Source: Piper betle (Eukaryota; Streptophyta; Magnoliopsida; Piperales; Piperaceae). From it: 64,000 bases of DNA. The stretch spans positions 29,687 to 93,686 of the forward strand of contig JAURVB010014165.1 in NCBI GenBank assembly GCA_033002965.1, in the 5' to 3' direction. Below are positions 1 through 12,500 of the stretch, piece after piece. The translations under genes were made by a program, and so were the position numbers. Each line of letters begins with the position of its first letter. Positions within the stretch are counted from its first letter, which is position 1. A model generated the notes under the pieces. The model was not told the DNA's origin and searched no databases. It worked only from the letters and a program-made list of their open reading frames with translations.

Positions 1-2530
1 AAATTCAATAAATAAAACCCTATTTAAAATCATCCAAAAATATCATCATACTGGTACACTAAAGGTCATGATAATTTATGATATTGATTCCCAAGAATTA
101 ATTTAATTAAATAATATTTATGATTCGTTTTAAGATTTACAAAATCCAAAATAAAATAACTTAATTATTTTTTAGGTTTTACACATAATCAACACAATCT
201 TGTATACAAAAAACATTCCAGAGATTACAAGAATTACACCAATATATCTAAGCTCATGCTAATGAAGGTCAATAGTTGACGAAGCTTATCTGAAGCTTTC
301 TTACACTAAAGTGTACAACTTCTTCCAAACTCACTCAAACACTTTAACACTTTTATCATTTTGAATGTTTGAATTTCATCAATGGCCCAGCCTTCTAATC
401 ACCAAGCTTGCTCCTTTTATAAGCTACTCCAATGCCTAAATTCCCAACACTTCAAATTCAAACAATGAAGCTTCATCTCATTGAATGGCCTCCTCCAAAT
501 TCTTATGGCAACTTCAATGAAGCAGTTGAGCACCTTGACCGACTATAAGGTCATTTGGCAAAGTTATAAGACTTCACACTGATCTTTAAGACACGATCAC
601 GACCAATCATGATACTAAGTGCAAGATCAATTGAACATTTCATTGAATGGCCTCCTCCAAATTCTTATGGCAACTTCAATGAAGCAGTTGAGCACCTTGA
701 CCGACTATAAGGTCATTTGGCAAAGTTATAAGACTTCACACTGATCTTTAAGACACGATCATGACCAATCATGATACTAAGTGCAAGATCAATTGAACAT
801 TTCAAATCTCCAACTTTCAATCACAAACCAAATTGACAAATTATCTTGATTTAAGTCCACTTGCTCTAATTCATTAAAAAGTCGTCATAGAGCTTCCTAC
901 ATAATTCAACTTATGATCAATGTTTCATCCTCAAAATTCGAAATCATAAAGTACAAGACTTGACAGATTTAAACATCAATCACACATTGTAAATATTTCT
1001 TGATGAGAGTCCATGCTCAGTGCTTCTCACATAATAATTTGCACTCAGCAAATGTTTATACTTTTACATATACTAAATCATTCACCATCTCTTTATAAAA
1101 ATGATCACCAAATATATAACATGAATTATAAAAATCATCCACATATGATTTAAACTAAAGTGATTCCACAATTTTTAAAATTACATAATTCATGACAATT
1201 GTTGTATTCACATATCAACATATGGCTAAGACATGCATAATATATCTTTTTAATCAAATTAATAAATAAAAACATACATGAGTGATTTATGTCCCACAAA
1301 TCAACATGAAATTCATTAAATGTTTGATCTTTCTCAATTGATTGGCAATTCCTCCATCAAAATTGATCATAAAATTGATAAAATTATAAGTACCCATGAT
1401 TAGCATACTCAAACAGCAAATATTACCTTGAAATTGTTAGAAAACATTACACAGATAAATCCAGAAACAGGATGTAGTTTGCCAACATGTGAACACCAAT
1501 TTGAAATCTACATGAACAAAAAATTTAAATTTACTAACCAAGGCACGCTAAAAAGCGCCGATTTCAAAGTAATATTTTGGTTGTCATGCACTGGAGCCTC
1601 TATTGGTAAATTACTCCCTCCTGAAATACTGGTAAATTACTCTACCGGGATATGAGTTTAGAATGTAACTCAACATTCTGATGGGACGTGAACAGCTAAA
1701 AGGTGCTACATCCTCACTATATGTATATACGTGTGTGTATGTGTTTGCCCGGTTAAATACGAAAAAAAACTTGAATGAGACATAACTTGGACGTTCTAAT
1801 TTAACTTTTGGAATAAGGTAGCACGTTTGATTTTACCTTAATAGAAGATTTATTTTCTGCTAGCATATTCGAGGTATGTATTTAATCTTCAAATTTCTTC
1901 TTCGCGAGTGTAGTAGTAAAGAAATCTTCCCTGATTTATTGGATCACCAAGAACTTCTCCAAAATAATTTTATCATGACCTACACTAAATAAATTTTAAT
2001 TTTATACATAAGCTCTTATTAAATAATTAGATAGTCTATAATAATTTAATATCTTAGATATAGATTATGATTAACTTTAAAGATATATCCTATTTGAATG
2101 AAAAGAAGAATTATAATTATTTCATTTTTTATTCTATTTTTTAAAGAAAATTAGACAAACTCTTACTAGTAGGAAGTTAAAAATTAAGGTTAGTCGAGTT
2201 CGAATATGTGACCTTCTACCTTAAATGATATTTTTTTATTGTTTTTACAAAATTGAGGCTAGCGAGACTCAAACTCATAAACCTTTGTAGGATGTATTAT
2301 TATTATCTTTTTTAGATTTTTCTTGTCTTTCGATTAGCTGATTCTCTTACTTTTAATCTCATTCCTCTTTTATTAAAAAGAGTAGATAATTAGCTTTTAT
2401 GAGCAGTCTTCAGACTACATATATGGTATATAACATAAAAAATCTATCTTGTTGGATGCCCGACTTAATATTTTTCACAACTGAATCCGCTATTATGGTA
2501 GTCTCCATATTTGGTATATAACTTCATTTT
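1..2530. other. AT-rich intergenic region upstream of NLR copy 1
   Basis: No gene is recognised here. The short open frame at 1428-1655 has no family resemblance. The one clear structure is the 162-bp tandem duplication listed separately. A stretch near 2020-2350 resembles 34520-34690 (shared words around CTTACTTTTAATC and a TTTGATTAACT-like run), suggesting an AT-rich dispersed repeat of unknown class. Confidence 0.5.
481..804. repeat. 162-bp tandem duplication, two units
   Basis: Unit 1 is 481-642 and unit 2 is 643-804. Compared base by base they differ at one position only: C at 600 against T at 762. The C is in a CG dinucleotide, so the change fits deamination of methylated cytosine. No long open frame spans the units. 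The near-identity points to a recent duplication or to active homogenisation. Confidence 0.95.
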
Positions 2531-2583
2531 AGCTCAAACAACATTAACATCTTCAAGATGCATCAACTCTACAGGACACCACA

Positions 2584-5500
2584 ATGGACTATGCAAGCCC
2601 CTTCCTTAGTTTCGTGTGCGATGGCCTCAAATTGGCACAAAAGCACATTGGCTATGCCACAAACATGAAAAGTGAGATGAGAAAATTAGAAGAAGAGATG
2701 GACAAACTAAACGACGTGTCCGCAGATGTTGATAGGAAGGTTGTCATAGCACACATAAGATTTCAACCTGTGAAGGAACAAGTTGATAGATGGCAAAGAA
2801 GAGTACGAGACTCCAAAGCAAAGGTTGATGCTGATTTCCAACCTGCCATTGAAATGTAGTTGTACTGTTCGCTACCCAAATTGTTGGACTAGATACAAGC
2901 TCGGAAAAAGAGTAGTACTTGAACATAAAGAAGATGTTGCAAAGCTAATCAATGAAGGAAAAGAGTACTCCAATGGCACAGTGGTTGATCCCAGACCTTC
3001 CTTCCCCAATTGAGATGAATATAAGGTCTATACAAGAGGAGGACAAAAGACTCTCGGATCTAGAAGCAGACATTAATTCCAAGGTCGAGGCTACTAAGAG
3101 GGAGCGCATTGTGCTCCCTAAACGTCAAGTTGAAGGGTGGATTAGGCGAGTTTCCGTGCACAAACAGGACGTGAGTGCTATCCAAAACGACTTTGAAGAG
3201 ATGGAAAATTCTGATAATCATATAAAATTGTGTTGGGTGCAGCTGAGTGAAAGAGCAGAGAACTTGTTAAAGGAAATAAAAGACCTCATATCTGAAGGAC
3301 GATCTTTTGAAGATGTGGCGGATCCATCTCGTCCAGCAATTCTGGTTGAACAAGCTAAAGTTCCCACCATTGGGCACGATGAAGTTTATGATAGGGTGTT
3401 AAGCCTCATTAGAAACGGGCAAGTGGCAAGAATTGGCATACATGGGATGGGAGGCGTTGGCAAGAACAACACTTTTAAAGAGAATTAACAATTCTTTCAA
3501 GGGAAGTGATTTTGAGCTCATCATTTGGGTCAGCGTTTCCCAGGACCTCACTATTGGTAAAATTCAACGAAGTATTATGAAGAGGTGTGGGATGGAAAGG
3601 AAAAATGACAAACCACATGAGATGGAAAGCAAAATACGGGATTTTCTTAAAGGCAAAAGATACGTGTTATTGTTAGATGATGTATGGGAACCATTGGATT
3701 TGAACAGTCTCGGAGTTCCAAGTGGAGATAATGAGGTGAAATCCATAATTTTGATCACCAGCCGCTCCAAAGACGTCTGCGATAGAATGAAAGCTACAAA
3801 AGTTGAAGTCGGTTGTTTGGATCCCAATGAAGCACAGGCATTATTCAGGGCAAAAGTCGGTGAAGCCATCCTTGCATCCGATCCTAAGATAGAAGAGTTG
3901 GCCAAGCAAATATGCCAACATTGTGGGGGCCTACCATTGGCACTTGAAGTGATTGGGACGGCCATGAGCGGAAAACATAATGTTTCTGAGTGGAGTGATG
4001 CCAAAAACACTCTTCAAAAACACGCACCTGGATTTGAAGACAGTGAAGAAAAACTATTTTCCCGTTTGAAGCTTAGTTATGATAGCCTAAAGAACGATAC
4101 CATAAGGGAATGTTTCTGCTATTGTGCTTTGTTTCGTGAAGATTATAGAATCGACTCGTTTGACCTTGTTTGGTGTTGGATAGGGAGGGGCTGTTTGATG
4201 ACGAATGCGACAACATTGATGCTGCTCGTAACAAGGGATACACTATCATCCGGGAATTAATAAAAGTCGGCTTGCTGAAAGATGCTGAAGAAGATGATTG
4301 GTCCGCAACATTGTATAGAATGTCCGACTATTGGCATGTTGCAATGCATGATGTTCTCCGTGATATGGCTTTATGGATCAAGAAAGGATGAATTTAAAAT
4401 CAGCAAAGGAAGATCTGGATTTGGAAAAATCAGTGGGAAGGAAGCCAGGTTGGGCCTCACAACAATTGGAGAAGATGATTCAATGGAAAGACGAAGAAAA
4501 GAACTATTACAATTTGGTAAATCAGCTCCTAACCTCTCCACATTGATAACGACAAGCAAAGGTGCAACACTTTTTGCAGATGACATGCTTGAAGCCATGA
4601 ACAAATTGAGGGTCTTGCATGTCTATGGAGGGGATAAGTATGAATTGCCACGTTCAATCGGGAGATTAAATGATCTTCGTTGTCTAAATCTATCTAATGC
4701 TAATGTTACCTTTGCGTCACTTGAGGTGTTGGCAGAGCTGGGGAGCTTAAGGATATTGATCATAAATTCTCTAGTCTTCACACCAAAATTAACTTTAGGA
4801 GGATTAGTCTCAAGGCTATTATGGGCCATAAATGTTCCGTATGGATTATCATTCAAAGGAGTAATCTCAAGGCTATCGAAATTGCAAGCCCTAATCCTGA
4901 GGCAAAACTTTTCAAATGAAATAGCAGGGATATGCGTTAGTGAACTTAAGAGCCTCCCATGTTTAGAGGATCTCCAACTATCCATCTGCAGAGAATCCTT
5001 TTTGAAGGGATTAGCCCACTCTCCTAAGCTGGCCAGGTGTGTTTCCGATTTGGAGATAACAAGGATGGATATAAGTTATTTTCGGCTTGTACAGGAAGTG
5101 GGGAGCATGGACAGGCTTAAATTCCTCCGTATTATTTACAGTGAAATGACACAGGTTGTAATAGAGGAAGAAGAAGGGTGCAAACCCAACACTCTTTGTA
5201 ATCTCACGATCCTTATATTCTCGGCTTTGAATAAATTGATTGAATTCCAGGTGTCTATGGAGCCCAAAAATTCACTTCAATACCTGAAGTCCATTTCCAT
5301 CGATGGCTGCAAAGGATTGAGATTTGCCTACCTGGGTTGGCCTCTACCACAACTAGAAGTCCTTGCTGTCGTAAATTGTAATAAATTGGAAGAGATTTTC
5401 AAGATTTCAGGAAGATCGGGCCTTGTTTTTCCCGCATTGCGTATGATCTATGTGGATGAATGTCCTATTCTCAAAATTATTTGCAGCGATGCTTTCTGTT

Positions 5501-5736
5501 TCCCTAGTCTTCAGATATTGGAGGTCAGACGCTGTAAGCAACTGAATAGACTGCCGAGGGGTGTAATCCAAGCAAGTAAAGAGTCTCTGCAAGAGATAAG
5601 GGGGAACCAAAGATGGTGGGATGAATTAACATGGGATTCAGAGGAGGATAAGATCTCACTCCTTCCACTATTCAAATCCAAATATAATTACGATTCAGAG
5701 GTGCATAAGATCTCACTCCTTCCATCATTCTACTGA
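2584..5736 (+). pseudogene. RPS5-type CC-NBS-LRR resistance gene, copy 1, with five 1-base frameshifts
   Basis: The product would be a non-TIR intracellular immune receptor (CNL). The ATG at 2584 opens a frame matching the start of copy 2 at 43555. In order come two coiled-coil units (about 2584-3010 and 3015-3400), the P-loop region near 3445-3475, kinase-2 LLLDDVWEP near 3670, an RNBS-B-like ILITSRSKDVCDRM, GLPLALEVIG near 3930, CFCYCALFRED near 4115, MHDVLRDMALWI near 4345, and an LRR region to 5736 ending in the WWDELTWDSEED tail usual in this clade. Against copy 2 the frame breaks at about 2842 (+1), 2991 (+1), 3464 (+1, inside the P-loop), 4184 (-1, in a G run) and 4381 (+1). No nonsense substitution is seen between these points; the LRR frame of 4282-5736 is fully open. 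A 57-bp duplication lengthens the C-terminus. The locus is either recently inactivated or carries assembly errors. No intron is evident. Confidence 0.9.
5635..5733 (+). repeat. 57-bp in-frame tandem duplication at the NLR C-terminus
   Basis: GATTCAGAG begins at 5635 and again at 5692, period 57 bp (19 codons), giving DSEEDKISLLPLF then DSEVHKISLLPSF. Copy 2 at 46632 has the unit once and then stops. The extension is therefore specific to copy 1 and keeps the frame. Confidence 0.85.
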
Positions 5737-6117
5737 AAAGCCATATATGATTATTGATGTTCTTTGTCTGCCTTTCGTTCTTGTTTGCTCGTCTATCATT
5801 AATGTGTTGTTATTCAGGAATTCAGAATTGTTGGAGGCAACTACTGCATTGCTTCTTTATTTATTATTTATTGAAGCACTTGAAATCTCTAAAACTATGT
5901 ATAAATATGAGGTTGAATGACTTACATTCTGATTCCATTCAAATGTGATGTGATAATTGAGGTATTTCTTTGTTGGTATTTTGTTTGATATTTATGAAAA
6001 GATAAATAATAAATAACCATTGTATCACCACTTGCAATTAAAAAAGTAGGAGAATAACTTAGGAATAAGTGATTTGGATAGAAGATCGCCCAAAGTCTAC
6101 CTGCACTTGCCTACCAT
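5737..6117 (+). other. 3' flank / probable 3' UTR of NLR copy 1
   Basis: This sequence is closely matched by 46633-46990 downstream of NLR copy 2, so it belongs to the duplicated block. It contains AATAAA-like words (for example in the ATAAATAATAAATAACC stretch near 6001-6020) that could serve as poly(A) signals. The small open frame at 5754-5948 occurs in both copies but has no recognisable domain; I treat it as UTR. Confidence 0.6.
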
Positions 6118-7881
6118 TTAAAAGACACTACTGAGCCATTGAATTTTATGTTCCTCTTACAAGCTTCTACAGATACTGCATAGGAACCATTGTCTTTTCA
6201 TCAAATTGAAGATGATTATCAAAAAATGATCAAGAAATAAATCTAACCCAGTTACCTTTATCATTATCTACTGCTATGACTTGACCAACTCCTTCAGCTT
6301 CACGTGCATACCTAATGGCTTGCAAGACGGAAGGAGCTAAATCCTGAACATGGATTGCCCAAAAGAAAATTCACAATCCAAAAGAGGAAAATCGTAATAA
6401 TTCTAGTAAAAAGGCTTCTTTCAGCGATTTTAATGATGCATGACAAAGCCATCACTTTTGTAATTGTCAGCATTGAAGTAAATTATATCAAGGCAGCATT
6501 CACTTCATAAAATCCTCCAAATCTCCACGCACTCTACTTGACCCACGTCTAGCAACATCCGATTTATCCCCAGATTCAGATGCAGCTGACTCACTATGCA
6601 CTTTGCATTCACAATTAACTATTTAAGATCTTGGGTCAAATCAGACGTCTCTCCGACAGGTTCCGTAGAGCCATTCTGGAGAAATTCGCCCTCTACTTTC
6701 TTCTTTCAGCTCATCAATGCAGCATGGTCTTCTCCGCGCTTTGATGTGAACATCCACAAGACAGCAATAGAAATGTCTCTATTATTTACCTGTTTAAGCA
6801 CACAATCAAGTGAGATATTTAGTCTTCACCTTCCAACACATATGGTCCTTCAAATTATTATAGATAAAAATGTCACAAGCAATTGTCTCAAGTACAATAC
6901 TCCTGCTATAACAGCAAGGATACCAGCAAGTATCAGGAAGATAAATCAAACATGAACAAACAACAATGGTTCACGCCAACATTTAGCACTTGCGTTGCAT
7001 CTAATAAGCACGAAATCGATTTAAAAACGTTCAAACAGAAGGCCACTGTTCAGAGACAATACGTAAACACATGCAAATATCTTAAGTACAAACCCACCGC
7101 TACAAAAACAAAAAATGCAATTAACTATCCAAGAGCTAAACCAAAAACAAACAAAAAAAACGTCCTGCAACAACTATTTTAGCATCTAAAAACAAAAATT
7201 AAGCAGATGGAAAAGAAAATTCCAATGCGATATAATGCAACAGATGGAAGGCAAGGAGAATTCAAACACATGAAAGAAACTCATAATTGCTCTTAACCAA
7301 TTGAATAAAAAAGACATTGATCATACACAATAGAATCATCACAAGCAACATCTAAAGCACGATACGACAATCACGACATCAAAGACAATAACAATCCAAA
7401 AGCTAAACCAAATATGAAAAGCCAACAACTTTTTTAGCATCCATCAAACTCTAAATTAATTAAGCTCATGACAAACCACCCAACTGTATGATACAGCGCA
7501 ACAGATGAAAGGCAAAGAGAATCCAATCCCATGAAAGAAGCTCCCAGTAGTAGACATTAACTAAGTAAAAAGGAAAGACACTGATCAAACATAATGTAAT
7601 AGAATTACATCACAGCGTCAAAGATGCAACCAACCATCTGAGAGCTAAACGAAAAATAAAAGAGACAACAACTTTTATCGCCAAAAAAACAACTAATTTA
7701 GCATCCGTATGACTCTAAATCAAGCTCAAGAAAAACCACATGATTGTCAATTGCGTTGAATGATGGCCTGGGTCTTGATGTAGAAAGCTTCATTATTTGG
7801 ATGCATCAATATCTCAGCTTCCCCTTCCTTGACAATCACGTAGTCACCAGCCGCTGAGGGAGCGCGGGCGCTGGAATCATG

Positions 7882-10800
7882 TGTAACAACCCGAATTCAA
7901 TTCACCTAAGAATCGAATAAAAAATGTTGTGAACAAGTCGAGTCATGTTTAAAGTTGTCAGTCGGTACAACTCGATTGATGAAATAGATCGAAACAACCA
8001 TCTTGGTGTCATGAGAATGGAAGACATTAATAAATAGGCATCAAAACACATCAAATATAAGTAAAAGTAAGAAAAAATTTTTTACCGAGCTCAAGTGTGT
8101 GTAAAATTTATTTATCCTTCCACTGAAGTCAATTCAAGATTTGCAAGACCGATATATATTATATGAAAAACGTCACTAATGAATATTACTGGTCCAAAAA
8201 ATAACTAATACAAGCTTGCAAATAGGTATTCTATTACCCTCGAAAACTTTTGTAACTTCAAGATTGCCTCACAGGGCAGTTAGCAAACATACTTAAGCAA
8301 ATGCCAGCTCACATGCACAATTTATAATCATATTCATACATACAACGCTTATGCCCTCACACCTTCCATATCACCCGCCACGGTACTCAAGTGGCAAAAG
8401 GAGTAGTTATGTTAGAGTTGCAAATTTTGAAAATGTGATGTGTTACAAAATACCCTCATACACCACACTACCTTAGGGTTTGAAGGAGTACTAGAGTGGT
8501 CCATACATATCTCCATACCACTCATTAAACTCTACACGCAAGGAGTCAAGCAGAGATCAAGCAAAGGAGAGTCCTACGGATCTGTCGTCCAAGCTCTAAG
8601 CATATCTACGCATCTACGGCGAGCTCATACTCTAAAACCTACATTTAAACCAACTACTAAGTAAAATACAAATATCTTTATATGATGCATGTTCGTGGTG
8701 TGTGCTCATATCATCAATACATCCTAATAAAAAAACTATACTAAATAAACATACCGCTAAACACATAACACGTAAATCAAGACATAATAAAGAAAATAAC
8801 TAATAAAAATAACAAACAAATAAATACATACAATCATGAATAAATAGATAGATAATAAATACATAAAAACAATCAATACTCTAATCATAAAATAATAATA
8901 TCATATACTATATATGTAAATAGCTAAACCAGAGTAAATATTATATATACTCGTGTTAGTAATTATAGAAACAATTAAATAAAGAAATACAAAATCATTT
9001 GATATATAAATAAATATATAAACAATAATTTAATTTTAAATCATCATGAATAATAATAATATCATAGTCATCACTATATACATAATTAAATACAATTAAC
9101 TAATAACATACACACAACAAACAAGTAAATAAATAAATATATATATACAATTTAGTAAACATAAAAAGAGTAAGATTAATAAGTAAATATAATATTAATA
9201 ATAACAAATAATCATGTAAACAAACATTATATACGATGAACTTATAAATAAAAATAAATAAATAACAATGAATAAATAAATAAATAATAGATAAATAAAT
9301 AAGTAAAGAAAAACACTTATAACATCAAATTATTCAAAATAATTTGAATATGCATATAAATTAATGAAATGGTTTTCGAATTACCAAAAACGGCGAAAAA
9401 ATGGCTGAAATCGAGGTGAAATGGCAAACCGAGTCAACACGTGCGGGTTGACCGAGTCTAGCCAAGTAGACTCTGCTGAGTAAATGAATAGTACTGGATA
9501 GGTAGCTGGACACAAACATGAGCTTGGGCATGAACACAGACACAAACGTGTGAACAGTGATTGATCAAGCAGATGCGAATGCGGGCAGGCGAACACAAAA
9601 ATTGGCAGACAAACACAAACATGGGCAGGTGAACATGAATCGTGTAAACGGGCCAGATGAGGGTGGCGGAGCCCGTCATCAAAAAATGCCAACAGTGGTG
9701 GGACAAGGGTCACCGCTGGTCGGAATCGGCAAGGGCGTCAAGGCAGTGCTGCTGGTGGTGACTATCGATGGAGTCCAGCCACTAGCCGGCCAGAAAATAG
9801 CAAGAAAGTGGGGCGGATCACCGTTGGGTGCGGCAACATCTCCGGCAGCAATCGTGGCCTCAGCGGTGGTCGTGGGTGGTCTCAAAATGTCGGCCTTGAT
9901 GAGATGAACCTATTTGGGCTGACAGTCAGCGGTGTTCAGTGGTGGCTGACCGGAAAAGACCTGAAAACGACCAAACACGCCGTCGTGCAAGTGTGCATCG
10001 CCGGTGGCAATCACAGCCACAGCGGAGGTCGGTGTCATTCCCAAACTATAGATCTTGGCAAGAAGAAGCTGTCGGGGTGGTCGGCTTCACTGAAGGGCAC
10101 TTCTCTGCACCAAAAACAGGCCCGAATGGGTGGTGGCGGTGGCGAAAATCGACAACAAAATCATCGTCGCAGGTGGCCATCATGGGTACAGACTGATAGC
10201 TGGCCGTGAGGTGTTCATAGCCATACTAATCTGGTGGCCGGGGGCAAGGTGGAAACTCACTGGCGGCAAGCTGAATTGGTGGCGGCACTAAAGGGTGTAA
10301 ATTCTGAAATCGTGAAAATTCACTATAAATATAACATGGTGAAGCCAGGGCTGACGTAGACGGCTCATATCTTGTCACATGGCATGATCTAGACATCTAA
10401 CAACTCATGGTATAGTAGGACCCACCTATGGGTATATGAAGTATACATATGGACGGAAAACTGGGATCGAGACTGTCCAAAGTTGAAACTGACTCGAGTC
10501 CTAAAAGTAACTCTATAGGCGGGATTGAGGCAAGAAGTTTAAATGGGCCTCGATCCCTGAACTCAATCAAACTGAGCCCACATGGGCACAATCGAGTGAT
10601 CCAAAATTCCTATGGTGCATGCAAATGAAATTCTCAAAAAATCCCAAACAGATGTTAAGTGCTGCAATGGCCTAGATCTAGGCCCAAAATTCTGGCTAAC
10701 TCATAAAAATCATATGTATACCTCATGCATACACTGTTAACTCATGCTCTACTGTATCATATATAAAAATATCATATGCATGTCAGTCATACTCAACCTC

Positions 10801-10946
10801 CATAACATACTCATATGACCATCTAAGCCTCATACTCATATTCTTAAAATTGTTCGGCCTCAAGCTCGCTTGAATCGACATGAGACTGGCCCGAATCGGA
10901 TAACCTACCAGCAAGTAAAACCCTAACCCAAAACTGGGGTTTTACA
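7882..10946 (+). mobile_element. Solo LTR of 3,065 bp, target-site duplication TCATG
   Basis: The element begins TGTAACAACCC and ends GGGGTTTTACA, near-inverted 11-bp ends typical of LTRs. The 5-bp TCATG occurs immediately before it (7877-7881) and after it (10947-10951). No gag-pol coding is present and no second LTR follows, so it reads as a solo LTR left by recombination between two LTRs. It contains an A/T low-complexity block (about 8690-9360) and a GC-rich block (9360-10310). Orientation is inferred only from the TGTAA start. It sits inside exon 1 of the TRM1 pseudogene. Related copies are at 15405-16245 and, inverted, from about 63065. Confidence 0.9.
8690..9360. repeat. AT low-complexity tract inside the solo LTR
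   Basis: Repeated ATAAATA and AATAAATA words dominate this stretch, with no codon structure. It is an internal component of the LTR. Confidence 0.7.
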
Positions 10947-10972
10947 TCATGTGTCCCACCTTCCCCGCCCAT

Positions 10973-11145
10973 CACAGACACAAAGATAGAAACTTTCTGA
11001 TTTGAACCAATTCAAGGACAGTTGATTGCGCGGTGGAGGTGGGTCTTGGTCAGCGTTGGAGCTTGGTGGAAGAGGATAGAGGTAGTTGATGTGCAACAAA
11101 AACCCCACCTTTTTCCGTGGTCTTAACAAAATCCTATGTTTCGAG
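10973..11145 (-). promoter_or_regulatory. Former upstream region of TRM1
   Basis: This lies directly upstream of the TRM1 start codon on the minus strand and is partly conserved at 47800-47870 of block B (shared GATTTG..CC..TTCAAGGAC and CAAAAACCCCACC words). By position it would hold the 5' UTR and proximal promoter. I see no convincing TATA box. Confidence 0.35.
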
Positions 11146-12500
11146 GACGGACTTGGCGGCACAAACTTGGAGACAGGCATCCAATTGCCACTTTGTAGAT
11201 ATATTATGTGGTTAACTCTTTTTTACAGGCAAATAGGGTTGAGTTATTTGTCTATTCACAAATTTGAGCTCGAATTTGGGTTCTTTGACTCTCATAATAG
11301 TCAACCTATTAATCATTCAGTTGTTTTGAATTCAAGTTAAGCATTTAAATATTCAAGTTGCTTCAAGTTTGAGTTAAGTTTGAGTTGCATTACTATATAT
11401 ATGTGTTTATATTTGTCTGTAATACCAAGTAAACATCCCTTCTTTTTCTTGAAATCTAAATAAATTGAATATGTCACCTTTAAAAATATATAACTCCAAA
11501 ATTACGAGCCTACAAATTTTGAAATTTGTTCGAATAAAACTAGACTCTTAAAAGAATTCATCAAGGTAAGAATCATGTCAATCAACGTTTTGTAATGAGA
11601 GTTATAATTTTTCCAAGTCTATTGATAAATAAGGAGAAATCCAAAACGTAGTATATGGACAAGATTTTTTTGGACAAACAATCTTGGCTGAACTCATAAT
11701 TCATTGGAAATATTAAGATTATATCATGGGTTGAGAATTATCATTCCCAAGATATTACTGTGACTACATGGTTGAGAATTTTCATTGGAGACAGGTATCC
11801 AATTGTCCATTTTCTAGATATATTATGTGGTTAAACTACTTTTATAAGGGCAAATATGGTTGGGTCATTCATCTATTCATGGAGGGAACAAATTTGAGTT
11901 TTGCTTGTCTCAAATTCTGCTCTTTTGACTCTCAGTTTGAGTCAAGCTATTAAATATTCAGGTGCTTCGAATTCAAGATGAGTCATTAAATATTCAAGTT
12001 GCTTTAAGTTCGAGTTGAATTCAAGTCGATGTTGGAGTTGCTTCAAGTAAAACTTCTATTTTTTTTAAAAAAACAAATTGATAACTCTATAAAAGAGTTA
12101 TTATTCTTTGCACTTCATGTTGATTTTTGTCATGTTTTGAGTTGTTTATATTTTAATTTTATTAGTTTAAAATTTTATTAGATATTTTTAATAATGTGAG
12201 AAATTATTGAGATTTTGGTATAAAAAGTGTTAATTAATGTTGTTCTAGCTGGGTATCAAAACTAGAAGACGATCTGGAATGAATTCAGGGTGAAATCAGG
12301 CCAAAACTTGTAACCCAGAAGCTGTAACCACAAGTAGAATCCTCAAGAGCTTAAGCGCTGGCATTTTGGTTAAGGAAATTTTACGGCCAAGAGGTGACCG
12401 CTCGAGCACCTGGATTTTGAGAACTCGAGGGCTGGCAGCGAAAAACCTGATTTTTTGGAGATCTTGGTGGACCCCACTAAAAATATTTGGGTGGATACTT

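Larger units (their letters stand above)
6118..10972 (-). pseudogene. tRNA (guanine26-N2)-dimethyltransferase pseudogene, copy 1, split by a solo LTR
   Basis: TRM1 uses S-adenosylmethionine to dimethylate G26 of tRNAs. Read on the minus strand: exon 1 starts at the ATG at 10972-10970, is interrupted by the LTR at 7882-10946, resumes at 7881 and ends near 7768 (DYVIVKEGEAEILMH, then FYIKTQ). Exon 2 starts at 6789 after an AG acceptor (VNNRDISIAVL, then SKRGEDHAAL). Another exon is 6343-6256 (LQAIRYAREAEGVGQVIAVD) with a GT donor. A partial exon is 6175-6118 (SVEACKRNIKFNG). The G at the end of one exon plus TA at the start of the next gives Val in DNDKVSVEAC, so splice phase is kept. Lesions are the LTR insertion, in-frame TGA and TAG in exon 2, a GC instead of GT after exon 1, and loss of everything after GSVVS. 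The gene is convergent with the NLR. Confidence 0.85.

Noticed and set aside
1428..1655. 75-residue open frame near the left end
   Set aside because: No domain, no paralogue in block B, ordinary length for AT-rich DNA; no support as a gene.
2150..2290. Possible SINE with a Pol III box B (GAGTTCGAATATG)
   Set aside because: No box A at the right spacing, no defined tail or target repeat; the match is too weak.
5754..5948. 64-residue frame after NLR copy 1, with a matching one at 46638-46832
   Set aside because: Conserved only because the 3' flanks are duplicated; hydrophobic low-information translation, better explained as UTR.
6596..6955. 119-residue plus-strand frame
   Set aside because: It lies antisense to TRM1 exon 2, whose minus-strand reading has clear family motifs.
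9557..10209. Overlapping Gly/Arg-rich open frames
   Set aside because: They lie in the GC-rich part of the solo LTR and recur in its truncated copy (15390-15878) in different frames; no conserved protein.
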